Positions 1-10,850 of a stretch of DNA of 64,000 nucleotides are shown piece after piece. The DNA is from Balamuthia mandrillaris (lineage: Eukaryota; Discosea; Longamoebia; Balamuthiidae). Below the pieces are notes generated by a model, which saw nothing but the letters and a program-made list of their open reading frames with translations, was not told the DNA's origin and searched no databases. The stretch's first letter is position 1. Every line of letters begins with the position of its first letter. A program made the position numbers and the translations under genes. Location of the stretch: assembly GCA_031835245.1 (NCBI GenBank), contig JAVKOQ010000088.1:62001-126000 (forward strand). Direction: 5' to 3'.

Positions 1-110
1 TGTTTGAAGAGGCCGATGACCACCTCGTGCCATCCTGTGGTGTAGGCAGCGTCGGACGCCGAGGCACCGGCCGGAGCAGAGTAGGGGTAACGGCTTGCCT
101 TCCCTTTCAT
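1..110 (-). CDS. 5' end of an unidentified gene, cut by the window edge
   Basis: On the minus strand an ATG at 110-108 opens a frame that stays open to the window edge (36 codons plus two bases). The peptide starts MKGKASRYPYSAPAGASASD and continues with YTTGWHEVVIGLFK. The third codon position is GC-rich, as in the real exons elsewhere in the window, which supports coding. The N-terminus looks like that of a small basic or mitochondrial protein, but I do not recognise the family. No splice site is seen in the visible part. It is transcribed away from the tRNA gene at 224. Confidence 0.5.
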   Translation of the reverse strand, partial: MKGKASRYPYSAPAGASASDAAYTTGWHEVVIGLFK

Positions 111-223
111 GTCGTTTGGTTTTTTGTTTTTTTTGTTTGCGTTACGTCGAAATTCTTCCTATAAAAAATTCATGTGTGTTACCGGTTTATTCTTGGGTAA
201 AATTTCCATCTATCCTCGACTAA

Positions 224-295
224 AGGCGCGTGGCCAAATGGAAAGGCGTCTGCCTACGGAGCAGAAGATTGTGGGTTCGATCCCCACCGTGCCTG
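224..295 (+). tRNA. tRNA-Arg (anticodon ACG)
   Basis: A full cloverleaf can be drawn: acceptor AGGCGCG pairs with CGTGCCT, followed by a G discriminator; the D stem is GCC/GGC, the anticodon stem TCTGC/GCAGA has loop CTACGGA (anticodon ACG), and the T arm is GTGGG-TTCGATC-CCCAC. There is no intron. A run of T from about 300 is the expected RNA polymerase III terminator. The same 72 bases occur at 42739-42810 on the other strand. Confidence 0.95.
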
Positions 296-393
296 ATTTC
301 TTTTTTTTTTTTGGTTGAGCACAACAGTACGTTATTTGAGGGTTACATCTCAATAATGGTTTCGCTGGAGGGGTAGACTCATCTGATTGGACA

Positions 394-694
394 CTACAAA
401 GCCTGTTTGCGAGGTGCAGAGGGCGGAATAGTTTCCAACGAATAAGGCATGCAAGGAAGGTTTGCGGATACACGAACAAGGGCATCCGTTCGGATGATGT
501 TGCTTAACAGCTCATGCTGCGCAGGCGTAATCTCTTGAGGGGTTGTTGCGTTACTATTTTCATTCACACCGAACAACGAAACAATCTGCTGAAAATAAGG
601 AAGACTTTTCGTTGGTCTTCTTCTTGTGGGCGTTTCTTCTTCTTGACGTTCGGTTTGTTCTTTCCTTCCAACTTACTTTTGGAACGACATACAT
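394..694 (-). CDS. Small hypothetical protein, two exons (70 aa)
   Basis: Not recognised. On the minus strand ATG TAT GTC opens at 694. A perfect donor (AAA|GTAAGT) ends an 18-base exon at 677, and a pyrimidine-rich acceptor (TTTTCAG) starts exon 2 at 588, which runs to the TAG at 394-396. Joined, the frame gives a 70-residue peptide with no transmembrane segment or known motif; it contains QIVSLFGVNE and ends APRKQAL. An upstream in-frame ATG near 740 is an alternative start. The AT-rich stretch around 690-706 lies between this gene and the plus-strand ORF at 738. The good splice signals are the main support. Confidence 0.35.
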
Positions 695-737
695 ATATAA
701 TATACAAGCGCTTTCAAAAGAATTTAAGCAATTAAAC

Positions 738-932
738 ATGTCCGACCAGAAGAAAGAACCTAAAACTCCTCCCCCGCCGGCCGCCAGTCACCCCATGCCT
801 GCTTGTGGACTTTGTCCTCCTCCTCGTACCAATCCTACTCTACCTCTGCCTGCACAGCCAACGCGTCCTCCTCCACGCCCTGCTTGTGGCATTCAAATAT
901 GTGCCCCACCCAAAAAAAACAACAGCAAATGA
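738..932 (+). CDS. Small proline/cysteine-rich hypothetical ORF (64 aa)
   Basis: A short uninterrupted ORF begins at an ATG about 35-45 bases downstream of a TATA-like stretch (tataatata near 696-704). The product is rich in proline and has two similar cysteine motifs (ACGLCPPP and ACGIQICAPP). The same DNA is also open in another frame that would encode a hydrophobic peptide (about 805-1056), so the coding frame is uncertain. No family recognised; the start is only about 43 bases from the divergent small gene at 694. Confidence 0.3.
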   Translation: MSDQKKEPKTPPPPAASHPMPACGLCPPPRTNPTLPLPAQPTRPPPRPACGIQICAPPKKNNSK

Positions 933-1065
933 TTCTTCGTTTTCTTCATCTTCTTTGTCTTCTTCTGGGAGGATAACCACCAGCCCAACAGAATTGATCA
1001 GCTCTCTGTTCTTGCTAATGTTGTTATGTCTGTTGTTCAAAAAATATAGAGGATAAAAAAAGGCA

Positions 1066-2229
1066 TTAAAGTTGATAAAATATAGAAAACGGTTCTGGCG
1101 AGTTTGGAATAGGCGTGGTGCAGGAGGCACAGCTGCCCGCTGGTGGTGTTGCTCCCCCTGCCTCCTGCCCACCAACCATAAACGAAGCAGAGGACGAAGA
1201 AACAGAAGAGATCGAAGCTGAGGCAGACCTGAGCTGTTTGTTGATGATGTCCTCTATGGAGGAAGAGGTGATGCTCGTGTGTTGTTGTGAAAAGAAAAGA
1301 CGTTGAGGATTTTGATGGTTGAAGCCGGAGGAAGAAGGTGACGAAGAAGAAGAGGGAGGAGGAGATGATGAAGAAGGTGAAGAGGAAGAAGGATCTCTCG
1401 TTCCTCTGGAATGAGAAGATGGTAGCGACTGATTGTGGTTGGTGTCATTGTTGGTGGAGGAAGAAGTCATATCAGTTTCCAATGCCCCCTCTTTGCATGC
1501 ATGTTGTTGTGGAGCGGCTGAAGCTAAAGTTGAAGTGGAAGAAGATGTAGAAGCAGAGGAAGAGCAAGAGGAAGACGAGGAAGAGGTAGCAGCAGACATG
1601 GAAGAAAGTTGTGAGGGAAAGACAAATGAAGGAGAGGTTGGGCAAGAGCTTGTGGAGGAAGAAGTAGGAGAGGAGGAAAAAGAGGTCGATTGTTGCTGCA
1701 GATTGAGGGGAGAGGTTGAGATGGGGGAAGTGGACGAGGACGATACGACGTTTGGATTTGAAACGTTATTGCCCACTAAATCAGTTTGGGAGCTGTAATC
1801 ATCAGATTGAAGAATGCTTTCCAAATGACCATGATGATGTTGACGTTGGTGTCGTTGATCTTGGGATGATGAAGATGATGATTCTCCATCCCCTTCCCCA
1901 TCTTCCCCGTCTCCGTCTCTTTCCCCTTCTTGCTGGCGTTGTGGTTGCCAAGAAATGCTTGGAAGAGAATTGGAGCTGTTGCAGGACTTGGGTCGAATGA
2001 GTACGATGGAGGGAGGAATGCCCTGTATGGAGCCGGTGAGCAACTTGACACCCTCCACTATCAGTATAGTCCAAGAGGGAAGGCCCGTCACTCCGTAGAA
2101 CGTGTGGTAGGCACTGTCCATCTGTAGGTGAGAGCCTACAAAAGTAGATAGAAACAAAGGTACGTCAAGAGAAGTGGGAACCGAGAAGGGGAAAAATGCA
2201 AGATAAGGGAGAGAGAGAGAGAGGACGAA

Positions 2230-2273
<44 letters not shown>

Positions 2274-4551
2274 CATCTCGAGCTTGGGCAAGAATGATGG
2301 CACGATAGCAGTCATAAAAGGTGGTGTGTCGTTCAAAGAGAGGAATGATCTCAGGATCCACCATGAAGCGGTGTTGCGGCGGAAGGAATGACCGCAAAAT
2401 AAAGGAAGGCTGTCCCACCAAGTCCTCCTATAAGTGATATTTTTCAAGTCAACAGAACAGCGACTATAATAACATAAGACGACAAAGGAAAAGCATACCG
2501 GGTTGATCTTGAGGAGCTTGCAGTAACTATCATTTACATTAACGATCTTCGAAACACCAACCGAGTGAACCATCATCAAGAAAGGCTTTTGCATGTGCGA
2601 AGGAATTCTTCCAAAGGCCTCCCCCATGTTTGCTAATTGGTCCGATGACGATGACGTCGTAGATGAGAACGAGGATGAGGACGATGATGTGGAGAAGGAA
2701 GCAGAGGCAGAAGAAGAGGTTGAGCCAGCAGACGGCAAAAACGGAGAACAAGTGGAGAGGTTGGAACAAAGAAAAGAGCAAAGATCAATTGGCGGCTGAG
2801 AGGAAGATGATGAGGAGTATGAGATATCACTATGGTGATGAGGCAGTGAAGAAGAAGACGAAGAAGAAGCGAAAGAAGACGACGAGGAAGGACAAGAGGC
2901 AGAAGAGATGGGAGGGAGTGCTGCTCCTCCGAAATCACTGTTGGGAGGAGTGGCAGGCCAGAACGAAGGAGCAATAGAAGAAAACAGCGGTCTTGGAGAA
3001 AGGGGCTCCTCTCTGTCCGTCGAAGAGAACAGGGATGAGAAGGCACTGGTACCACTGCTACCCATTATTTCCATCTCATCAAAGTGGCTATTCCAATAAG
3101 ACTCGTTTCTTCGATTGCTCGACGACAAAGAAGAAGAAGAAGAAGCAATAGACGAGGGACCAAACGAAACCTTTAAACTAGTGTTTCCACTGCGCGGTGG
3201 ATCCATTCCTAGGTCATGAGCCATGTGATGATGTCGAGAAGATGCAGAGGAGGAGGAAGAAGTGGCAGCGGCAGAAACAGCAGCGGTAGAGAGAAGCAAA
3301 TTCTTCAGCTCTCTCAGTTCCTCTCGCAAAAGCTCCACCTCGCGTTTGCTTTCCTGCACCTTCCTCTCCATCCGAGAGGCCAGTGCGTCCGAGTTCTCCT
3401 TCAACGCGGCATTGAACCTCAGCATTAGACTTGCCACAAAGTTCTGTCTCTCCCTCTCTGGATCCATCTTGCCACATGGCGTTGGGCCCTGTGGTTGTTG
3501 CTGCCGCACTCGGTGCTGGTGTTGTGGACGAGAAGCGTGCTGCTTCGTGGTGTGAGAATGAGAATGAGGAGGGAGATGCATCTGGTGATGGGGATAAAGA
3601 GAATCAACCTCACCACTAGGGTCGTTCTGTTTGTTGGCGTTGTTGTGTTGGCGTGGTGGAGGCTGCTCGAAGGTGGACACCACCTTCGCGACCTTCTGTT
3701 GTCCCTCCGGGTTTGAGCTGTAGCTTTCGTGTCGGTTTTGCTCTGGCCGCGGCTTGGTACCTGTGGTGGAAGGGTCGTCGTTGCTCACATCGAAGCCGTC
3801 TTCCGTGTTGGTTATTTCCTTCCTACCACCACCGGTGGGGTTGTTGCGCGTTCTCTTATGCTTTGCCTTGTGGCCCTGTTGGGCGGAGGACGAGGCAGAG
3901 GAAAGAGCTAAAGCGGAAGAGGCTGGTGAGGGCGAAGGGCCGAAATAAGTAGGACGAAAGGAAAGAGCAGGGCCAGGTGCTCTTCTTGATCCTCCTGTAC
4001 CATCGCTGCTGGTGCCTCCGCTTCCTCCTCCTTTTCCTGCTGGAGAGGCCAACGGCGAGGGAGAGCAAGAATAGGACAGTTGGGTGGGGATCGGCGCAGC
4101 GATGAAGAACGGGGAGGAGCCGAATGAGGAGCGGGAGTCCTGCTGCCCCCCAGGGGTCGCAATGGAGGTGAACGTGGAGGCGGAGGGCAACGCAAAGGTG
4201 GGCGAGCGCATAGTGGGCGAGGAGAGGGACAGCTGTTGTTGTTGTGGTTGCTGCGGGTCGGCTTGCTGGCCGGCGGGAGGGGTGAGAGCGGTGCGTGGCC
4301 TTCGTCCACGTTTCCTGCTCACCGCATCCACGCAGGAATGGGCCTTGCCGATGTTCACGCAACGAGCGCAGGGCCTCTCTGTTTGTTTTTTTTTTTTTGT
4401 TTTGTTTTTGAAGTTATATAACGACATCTCCGAAAGAGAAAAAGATGACAAGAGAGAGGGGGAAAGGAAAAATGTGTTTGAGAAAAAAAACACACAACAA
4501 ACCATCACTACAGGCGGTATGAGCTTCCCTGCAATTGGAGCAGGATACCAT
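1066..4551 (-). CDS. Zn2Cys6 (fungal-type) zinc-cluster transcription factor with PAS-like domain
   Basis: Predicted nuclear DNA-binding regulator of about 1050 residues. Four exons (4551-4503, 4378-2499, 2427-2274, 2135-1066) join in frame. The zinc cluster sits at the extreme N-terminus: MVSCSNCREAHTAC, then intron 1, then RPCARC and HSC. This gives six cysteines spaced CX2CX6CX5CX2CX8C, typical of the Zn2Cys6 class, followed by a basic RKRGRRPR segment. A long Ser/Gln/His-rich region follows, then a short leucine-rich coiled segment (about MERKVQESKREVELLREELR). A PAS-like domain near the C-terminal third (FLMMVHSVGVSKIVNVND... LLKINPEDLVGQPSF) resembles that of the ERT1/AcuK subgroup, whose fungal members regulate carbon metabolism; that role is only an analogy here. 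The tail is poly-Ser. The protein starts directly at the zinc cluster, with an intron between Cys3 and Cys4. Confidence 0.85.
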
Positions 4552-5136
4552 TTTCCGACGGAAAGAAAAAGAACGCGACTGAAAAAAGCGGCTTTCCCTC
4601 TTCTCGTCGTTGTTCTTTGATGCTTGTTATTTTTTCCTCCCTCCGTTCAGAGTCCTGCTTTTTGTTTGTTGTTGTTTGCCCACAAAAACCTCTCTTTGTG
4701 TAGTAGGTTGCTGAAAGAGCCGTTCGCAAAAAAAAAAAAAAAAACCAACCAAACCACACAACCAAACCCCTATGGTATAGGGGTTGTCGTTTTTCGAAAC
4801 GTTTTGTTTTTTTTTTTTTTAGAGTGTTCGCAACAAAACAGAAACTCTTTTTCGTCCGGCGACTTTCTGGAGATTCCTGCGTCCGCCCAAACCAAAACCC
4901 GAAAATGGGCGATTAAAAAAATACCAATATAGGCCATTGACCGGAACTTTCAATTATGTTTATAAAATTTAGATCTAAAAAGGAAATTTTCTGATTAAAT
5001 TTTACCTTTAATAGAAACTAAATGACGTCATATTACCTTTTAAAGGCAAAAATAAGGGTTTGCATTGGAGTGAGCGGCAGTGTGTTTTTTTTTTTGAGTT
5101 AAATAAAAAAAGAGAAACGAAGCAGCAGCAAGAACT
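4552..5136. other. Intergenic region with A/T homopolymers and a short hairpin
   Basis: This stretch separates the 5' end of the zinc-cluster gene from the 3' end of COQ5. It holds several A or T runs of 10-20 bases, an AT-rich block at about 4915-5050, and a perfect inverted repeat at 4765-4785 (AACCCCTAT ggt ATAGGGGTT). I see no convincing gene; the short ORFs are low complexity. Confidence 0.6.
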
Positions 5137-5319
5137 TTAAAGTTTCCAACCGGAATGGATGCAAGCGATGCCACCGGAGAGGTTGGTGTGGGTAACCATC
5201 GAAAAGCCTTCCTCTGAGATCATTCTTGAGAACTCTTCCTGTCGAGGAAATCGTCTATTCGTTTTTTTTTTTTGTTTTTTTTTTAAACAAAACACGTTAT
5301 GAGCAAAACGACAAGAGGA

Positions 5320-5361
<42 letters not shown>

Positions 5362-6405
5362 AGATGACAAGAAATAAAACTTACCGAATGCTCTCGACAA
5401 GGTATTGATACGAGTCGTAGTCACCAGCGACCACGTGGCCCATGACCGGAATGACCTGGAAGGAATAGGCATCGTAGGCCCGCTGCAGCCACTCGCTTTC
5501 CAGGTGGCTAAACTCCAGGCAGAGGAAGCGCCCGCCGCGGCGCAGCACGCGGTGGGCCTCCCGCAGGACTTTGTCCAGGCGAGTGCAGTTGCGGATGCCA
5601 AAGGCGATGGTGTAGCCGTCCATCGTGTCGCTCGCCACCGGGAGGCTCTCCGCATCGCCCACCACCCATGTTATGGACGGATCTTTTGCCGTTGTGTTCG
5701 TTTGGTTGGATGGGACGTTAGCAAAATGGGTAACAAAGAACAGAAAGAGAAAGAGAAAGAGAAACGACGAAAGAGAAAGAGAAGCGACGAAAGAAAAGAG
5801 TTACCAGAGTGTGCGGTGTAACCACGAGCCAGTCCTCTTTCCTTACCAACATTCAGCATGGAAGGATTGATATCACACACCATCACCGAAGAAGAAGTTT
5901 TCTTTGTGGCAGCAGCAGCAGAGGAGGAGGAGGAGGAGGAGGAAGGTGAAGAGAAAGCGGGACGGTAAAGGGGCGATCGCTTGATGGCTTCGATGCAGCG
6001 AAAGGCAATGTCGCCGGTGCCGCCGGCCACGTCCAGGAGGCGCGCTCCAGGCAGGGGGTTCAACGTGCTTACAAACTGGTCCTTCCAGAGGCGGTGGATG
6101 CCGCCGGACATGAGGTCGTTCATGAGGTCGTAGCTGTTGGCCACCCGGTGAAAGACCTCTCCAACGAGAGAGGCCTTCTCCTCCTCTTTCACCGTCTTAA
6201 ATCCAAAATGCGTGGTGGTGTGATGGGGTTCATCGGAGGGTGGCGAAGAAAAAGAAGAAGAAGAAGTGTAGAAACGAGCAGTGGTGGCATTGCATCGCTG
6301 AAGAAGAGACAGGGGGTGGGACTTCAAGCCCGTAGTGTTGCTTGTGAACCGATGGAGCGGCCGCAAGCAAAGTCCTGTTCTCGCTCCCAGCGCTGTTTTC
6401 TTCAT
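5137..6405 (-). CDS. COQ5: COQ5: 2-methoxy-6-polyprenyl-1,4-benzoquinol methylase (mitochondrial)
   Basis: S-adenosylmethionine-dependent C-methyltransferase of ubiquinone biosynthesis, acting on the matrix face of the inner mitochondrial membrane in the CoQ complex. Three exons (6405-5805, 5682-5385, 5254-5137) give about 338 residues. The first 50 or so residues are rich in Arg/Ser/Thr and lack acids, as in a mitochondrial presequence. UbiE/COQ5 family signatures are visible: [20 protein letters not shown], the SAM-binding motif [14 protein letters not shown], the second motif [13 protein letters not shown], and [14 protein letters not shown]. The C-terminus [10 protein letters not shown] matches the usual family end. 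A Ser/Ala-rich insertion lies between the SAM motif and the INPSML segment. Intron 2 carries a GA (sense CT) microsatellite. Identification is secure. Confidence 0.95.
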
Positions 6406-6584
6406 CCTTCTTTCTTTCTTTCTTTTATTTGATTGAAATTACCATTTACAGTGTGATGACGCCAACTTCGTTTCTTGCCTTCTGCTTTCTTATGTGGGTT
6501 ACTGATTCTGAACAATACGTCCATATCACCCTTTTTGGTAGGCAATGACGTGGACATTTCTAACACCGCACACGCAGACTGAGA

Positions 6585-6772
6585 GGGGGAAGAAGAGGAA
6601 GAAGATGATGAAGAAGAAGGAGAACAAGAAGAATAAGAACAAGAACAAGAAGAAGAAGAAGAAGAAGAAGAAGAAGAAGAAGAAGAACAAGAAGAAGAAC
6701 AAGAACAAGAAGAAGAACAAGAACAAGAACAAGAACAAGAACAAGAACAAGAACAAGAACAAGAAGAAGGGC
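6585..6772. repeat. AAG/AAC trinucleotide-hexanucleotide repeat tract
   Basis: A purine tract made of AAG units interspersed with AAGAAC units fills most of the 430-base gap between COQ5 and the DENN gene (6406-6837). On the minus strand it reads CTT/GTT, the same strand polarity as the intronic CT tracts. It may lie in the 5' flank of COQ5 or the 3' flank of the DENN gene. No gene is seen in the gap. Confidence 0.85.
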
Positions 6773-6837
6773 AGCACCAACAACATCAACGTCTGAATGT
6801 CGCCAAACTTCTCTCTATTCCATTTGGACAACAAACA

Positions 6838-7069
6838 TCAACAACAGCACCAACCAACATTCTCGCTGATAAACACGTGCAAGTCCAACGCCTCTATCAG
6901 CGCTCTGAGAAAATGAACATCGGAGGGGTGCAGCCCAAAGCGAGACGGCAGGTCCGCGATTGGAATAGTTTCGTTGCGCATGGAAGCTGCATACAATCCT
7001 TTAAACAGCTTATTGTTCATCCCCAAGAAGAATCTATGACATTGTTATTTTAAACAGAAAGAAAACATG

Positions 7070-7104
<35 letters not shown>

Positions 7105-8867
7105 AGAGAGAAGAGAGAGAGAGAGCGAGAGGGAGAGGGAGAGAGAAGAGAGAGAAAGAGAAAGAGAAAGAGAAAGAGAAAGAGAAAGAGAAAGAGAAAG
7201 AGAAAGAGAAAGAGAAAGAGAAAGAGAAAGGACGAAAGAGAAAGAGAAACGACGAAAGAGAAAGAGAAACGACGAAAGAGAAAGAGAAACGACGAAAGAG
7301 AAAGAGAAACGACGATAGAGAAAGAGAAAGAGAAAGCGAAAGCGAAACGACGAAAGAGAAACGACGAAAGAGAAAAGAGAAAGAGGAAAGCAAAACAATC
7401 CGTGTGGAAAAGGAAAAAGATAAGGAAGAAAATGACGAAGAGAGAAAGATGAAGAAATGAGAAGAAAGAAGCCAAAACTGGTGTTGAAAACAAACCTGAT
7501 GAGATGGTCTTCGGAGTGAGAGCCAGTAGGTCCAAGAATAGCATCGCACAAGTAACGGAACCTCAGTTTGTCTCCGTCGGTGACGGCCAAGGGAAGCTCT
7601 GCTTCTTTTGTAGGGAGATGAATGGAATGTTTTTTGACGTAGACGTCGTAGAGGTGAAACTTTTTCTGAAAGATGGATTCAGTTGTGCATGCGATAAAGT
7701 TTTCTTGTTCTGTAGAGCAACAATAACCATCAGAATAATAATAGAGGAATAAGAAAGAAAAAGAGCAAGAAAGGGCTGGAACCTTGAATTGTTTTGATGT
7801 CGTTGATGTTGATGTAGAAGAGAGGATTGGGATCAAAGCGAAAATGCTTTACTTTTGTAATGATGGAAAGCAAAGTGGAGCTATAGACGAAGCGACAGGA
7901 TTGTTTGACAGGAGGAACGCTGTGATAGAGAATACGTTTTCTCAGGAGAATGGCTTTCCAGAGAGTGAAGATCTGAATGGAGAAGCTCCGCATAAACTCT
8001 GTGAAGAAGCCGTTAGGAATGTTCAATTGTGCTTTGGCTGGTAGTTCAGGATTTAGAGGAGCCTTTGGAAGAATGTTTTTTGAGGAAGAATCGCCCTCTT
8101 CATCTTCTTCTTGGAGAGAATGAGGATGGATGAGTTGTGGGACGGAAGAAGGAGCGGTCTGAGATTGTTGGAAGTATTCGAAGAGAGAGTCAAAGCCTTC
8201 GTCCGAGTGATTGATCACACTGAAATTCAATAGTTAGACCAAGTAAACAGGTAAAATACATTTGGGAAGGAACTGAAAGAAGAGAAAAATGATTTTCAGA
8301 TGAACAGAGAATGGAGAAACAAGAGAGTAGCAGAAGGAGGAAGAGAAAAGGTCCATAAGAGAGAAAGCGAGAGAGAAGGGCGTACTCCACTTGGTCGGCA
8401 AGAAACTCTTTGTGCTCATGAAGAGTGTGGAAGCTGGTCATCAGAACACCAACACTGCGCATGATGGCTCCTCTGTGTTCGATGCTGCCTTTCATTAACC
8501 GCCGAGAATAACACGCCAACCCAAAATTGTCTCCTGCCTTGAAATAACTAATACCAAACTGAGTTGTTAGCATCAGGAGAGGATATATACAAGAGAAGAA
8601 CAAAGAGAAAAGCAAGGGGGTACATGACAGAATGGGAGAGGAGAGAGAAGAGCCAGAAGAAGATCCAACTAGAGAAAAGAGACGTGAGAAGAGAGGTTTT
8701 ACATTATGTCGTGATTGATGGCGTGAGAACCACTAGCCATAGCTTTGAATTCAATGCCAGTGAGGTCCACGTCCTCCGGATACTGCCATTCGATCACATT
8801 CCCTATAGAACGCTTTTTATGTTAGAAACGCGCAACAACGACCAAATGAAAAACGAAAATGAAACTG

Positions 8868-8909
<42 letters not shown>

Positions 8910-9416
8910 TGAGTGCCTTCATTAATGTCAAACTTGACCACGAATATGGCTTTCAGGGAGGTGTCAGTAATGGTGTCTCTCGAAAACTGTTCCTTGTAGC
9001 GTTCCACGATGGCAAGTTCGTTTTGGTCGTCAGGGGAACCTCTTCCAAAAGACGAATAAGAGGAGGAGGAGGCAGCGTCTCCTCCTCCAAGACCTGCTCC
9101 CATGACTACCATGGGAAAGTCTCCCACGTCCGGTGCGGTGTCATTGAGCCCAAGCTCCTCTTCCAGGCTTGCTAGTTCTCTACCATGATACAGAAAGAAA
9201 ACCAAAGCAAAGGTTTTAATCGTTTTTGTTGCAGTTGCAAAACAAAAAAAAAAAAAACGGTCAAAAAAAATATATATCAGCAAATGTGAAAAAAAAAAAC
9301 AAAGACGTGAAAAACAAAAAAACAATTGAAGCAAGAAGAGAATGTTTTTTTTTTAAAAAAAAAACGTACTCGTCGTCTTCCAGATCATCTAATAAAAGTT
9401 GGTCTTCCTCTGCCAT
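6838..9416 (-). CDS. DENND11/LCHN-like DENN-domain protein
   Basis: Putative DENN-family protein; the family generally acts on Rab GTPases as exchange factors, though the target of this subfamily is unclear. Seven exons (9416-9370, 9179-8917, 8802-8703, 8547-8386, 8219-7783, 7709-7496, 7033-6838) join to exactly 473 codons. Hallmarks of animal LCHN are present in order: IVERYKEQFSRDTITDT, FVVKFDINEGNVIEW, the invariant EFKAMASGSH, YFKAGDNFGLACY and RGAIMRSVGVL. It begins with an acidic leader MAEEDQLLLDDLEDDE; an in-frame ATG at 9452 is a possible earlier start. Length matches the human protein (about 455 aa). Intron 2 appears to use a GC donor (GAAG|GCACTC). Introns hold large GA/AAAGAG repeat tracts. 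Confidence 0.88.
7073..7390. repeat. Compound (GA)n / (AAAGAG)n / AAACGACGAAAGAG repeat inside an intron
   Basis: Within intron 6 of the DENN gene a GA tract passes into tandem AAAGAG hexamers, then into several copies of a longer unit containing AAACGACGAAAGAG. In the sense direction of the gene it is a pyrimidine tract. The same CGACGAAAGAG unit recurs in intron 1 of COQ5 (about 5745-5800), so the unit is spread between genes. Confidence 0.85.
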
Positions 9417-9690
9417 TCTTTTCTCAGCCCTTCTGCTTGTCTTTCTCCTCAAGGCCCTTTTTTTTGTTTTGTGTCTTCAAACTCACGTCGTCACGATTTC
9501 AGTCACGACGACACGATACTCCAAGTGAAGCAAAGAGGAGAGAGAGAGAGAGAGGAAGAAGAAGAAGAAGAAGAGAAGAGAAAAGAAAGCAGAAGAAAAA
9601 TAGACAAAGGTTATTGTGTGTTATAGCAAATGTAGGAAAGTGTGAGGTTGTTACGCCATCTTGCTTTCTTTTTTTTGTGTGTATGTGTGT

Positions 9691-10616
9691 TTAGAAGGTG
9701 CTGCCTTCGGGAGGTTGGTTCAACCTGCGGTTGTGAGAGGAAAGCATTTCGTCACGAAGGCCCACCAAGATGTCCTCAATGCTCTTGTCAGAAGTCCAGT
9801 TGCTCAACACTCCAAATTTGCGTGAGTCAATCTTTTTTTTGGATTTCGGTTCACAAAATGGGTAAGCATCGATAAACAAGTGCATGTTCAATAAAAAAGA
9901 ACAAGAGAGACAGAGAGAAACGAGAAGAGGAAGGGAAAGAGAAAGGAGAAGAGGAGAGAGGAGAAAGAAAACGAGAGAAGAAAGCAGAAGGGCCGGAAGG
10001 GAGAGAGGAACAGAGCAAGTTGAGGAGAAAACAAGAGAAGAATTATAACCTCTCCGTTACTCTGGTTTACACAGCCCATGTTGACTCGAGACACAAACTT
10101 GCACTTGGGGGGCTTGTTGGGGTACTCCTCTCCGCACTCAATTCTTACAGAATAGATTCGGCCTTCATGTACAGACTATCGTGCAGTTGAGAGAGAAGTC
10201 TGACATTAAGAACATAAAGAACAGGAAATAAAATAATTTTTACAACCAAAAAAATAAATAAACGTACGTTGGGTGGACCGATGATGGTTCCGTTCCAGTT
10301 GGTCAAAAATCTGTCGTCGCCATCGGCCAAACCGTAGCTCACGCTACCGTCACCGATGCCCTTCTCTCCCTTTTCCAATTCTTCCAACAAACGGAAGTTG
10401 CGTGGCACTACATTTTTTTAAACAAAATAAACAGAAAAAAAATAAATCAATATTACACGTTCATACACAAAAATCTCAGACAAAAAATAAAGTAGCAAAC
10501 AAATAAAACATACAGGTTGAGAGAGAGAAAAAAAAAAACAAGGTGATGTACAGCAAGATGGGAGAGGAGAAGAGAGAAAGAAAGGAAGCAAACAAACCCT
10601 TTACACTCTTAGCCAT
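9691..10616 (-). CDS. Ubiquitin-conjugating enzyme E2 variant (UBE2V/Mms2 type)
   Basis: Catalytically inactive E2-like partner that, with Ubc13, builds Lys63-linked ubiquitin chains in DNA-damage tolerance and signalling. Four exons (10616-10598, 10407-10268, 10175-10050, 9831-9691) give 141 residues, close to human UBE2V2 (145). Landmarks: [17 protein letters not shown], a [13 protein letters not shown] segment, [46 protein letters not shown] and the C-terminal [10 protein letters not shown]. The position where active E2s carry the catalytic cysteine lacks the HPN-C context, as expected for the variant family. Exon 1 is only 19 bases. The reading frame is consistent across all junctions. 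Confidence 0.95.
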
Positions 10617-10778
10617 GTTTCGTGTATGTGTGTGGTTCTGCTTTTCTTTTCTGTTTGTGCTTTTTTTTTTTGTGCGCCCGACGCGAATTTCTTTTGGTGA
10701 AAAATAAAATTCAACAAGCGGAACAATAACGTCGACAGATGCATCACTCCTTTTGAGTTGAAACAAAAAAAGCAGATA

Positions 10779-10850
10779 AGCTGTTGATGGGACTCGAACC
10801 CACAGCCTTTGGCTTCGAAGGCCAACGCTCTTCCATTGAGCTACAACAGC
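10779..10850 (-). tRNA. tRNA-Arg (anticodon UCG)
   Basis: Read on the minus strand, acceptor GCTGTTG pairs with CAACAGC; the anticodon stem TTGGC/GCCAA carries loop CTTCGAA (anticodon TCG, reading CGA), and the T arm is GTGGG-TTCGAGT-CCCAT. No intron. A T-rich stretch follows downstream on the minus strand. It lies between UBE2V and malate dehydrogenase. Confidence 0.95.

Noticed and set aside
840-1056. Hydrophobic plus-strand ORF overlapping the proline-rich ORF
   Set aside because: No ATG near its start and competing frame; cannot be supported over the ORF at 738.
7034-7836. Long minus-strand ORFs of alternating Leu/Phe/Ser repeats
   Set aside because: They are translations of the GA/AAAGAG microsatellite in an intron of the DENN gene, not genes.
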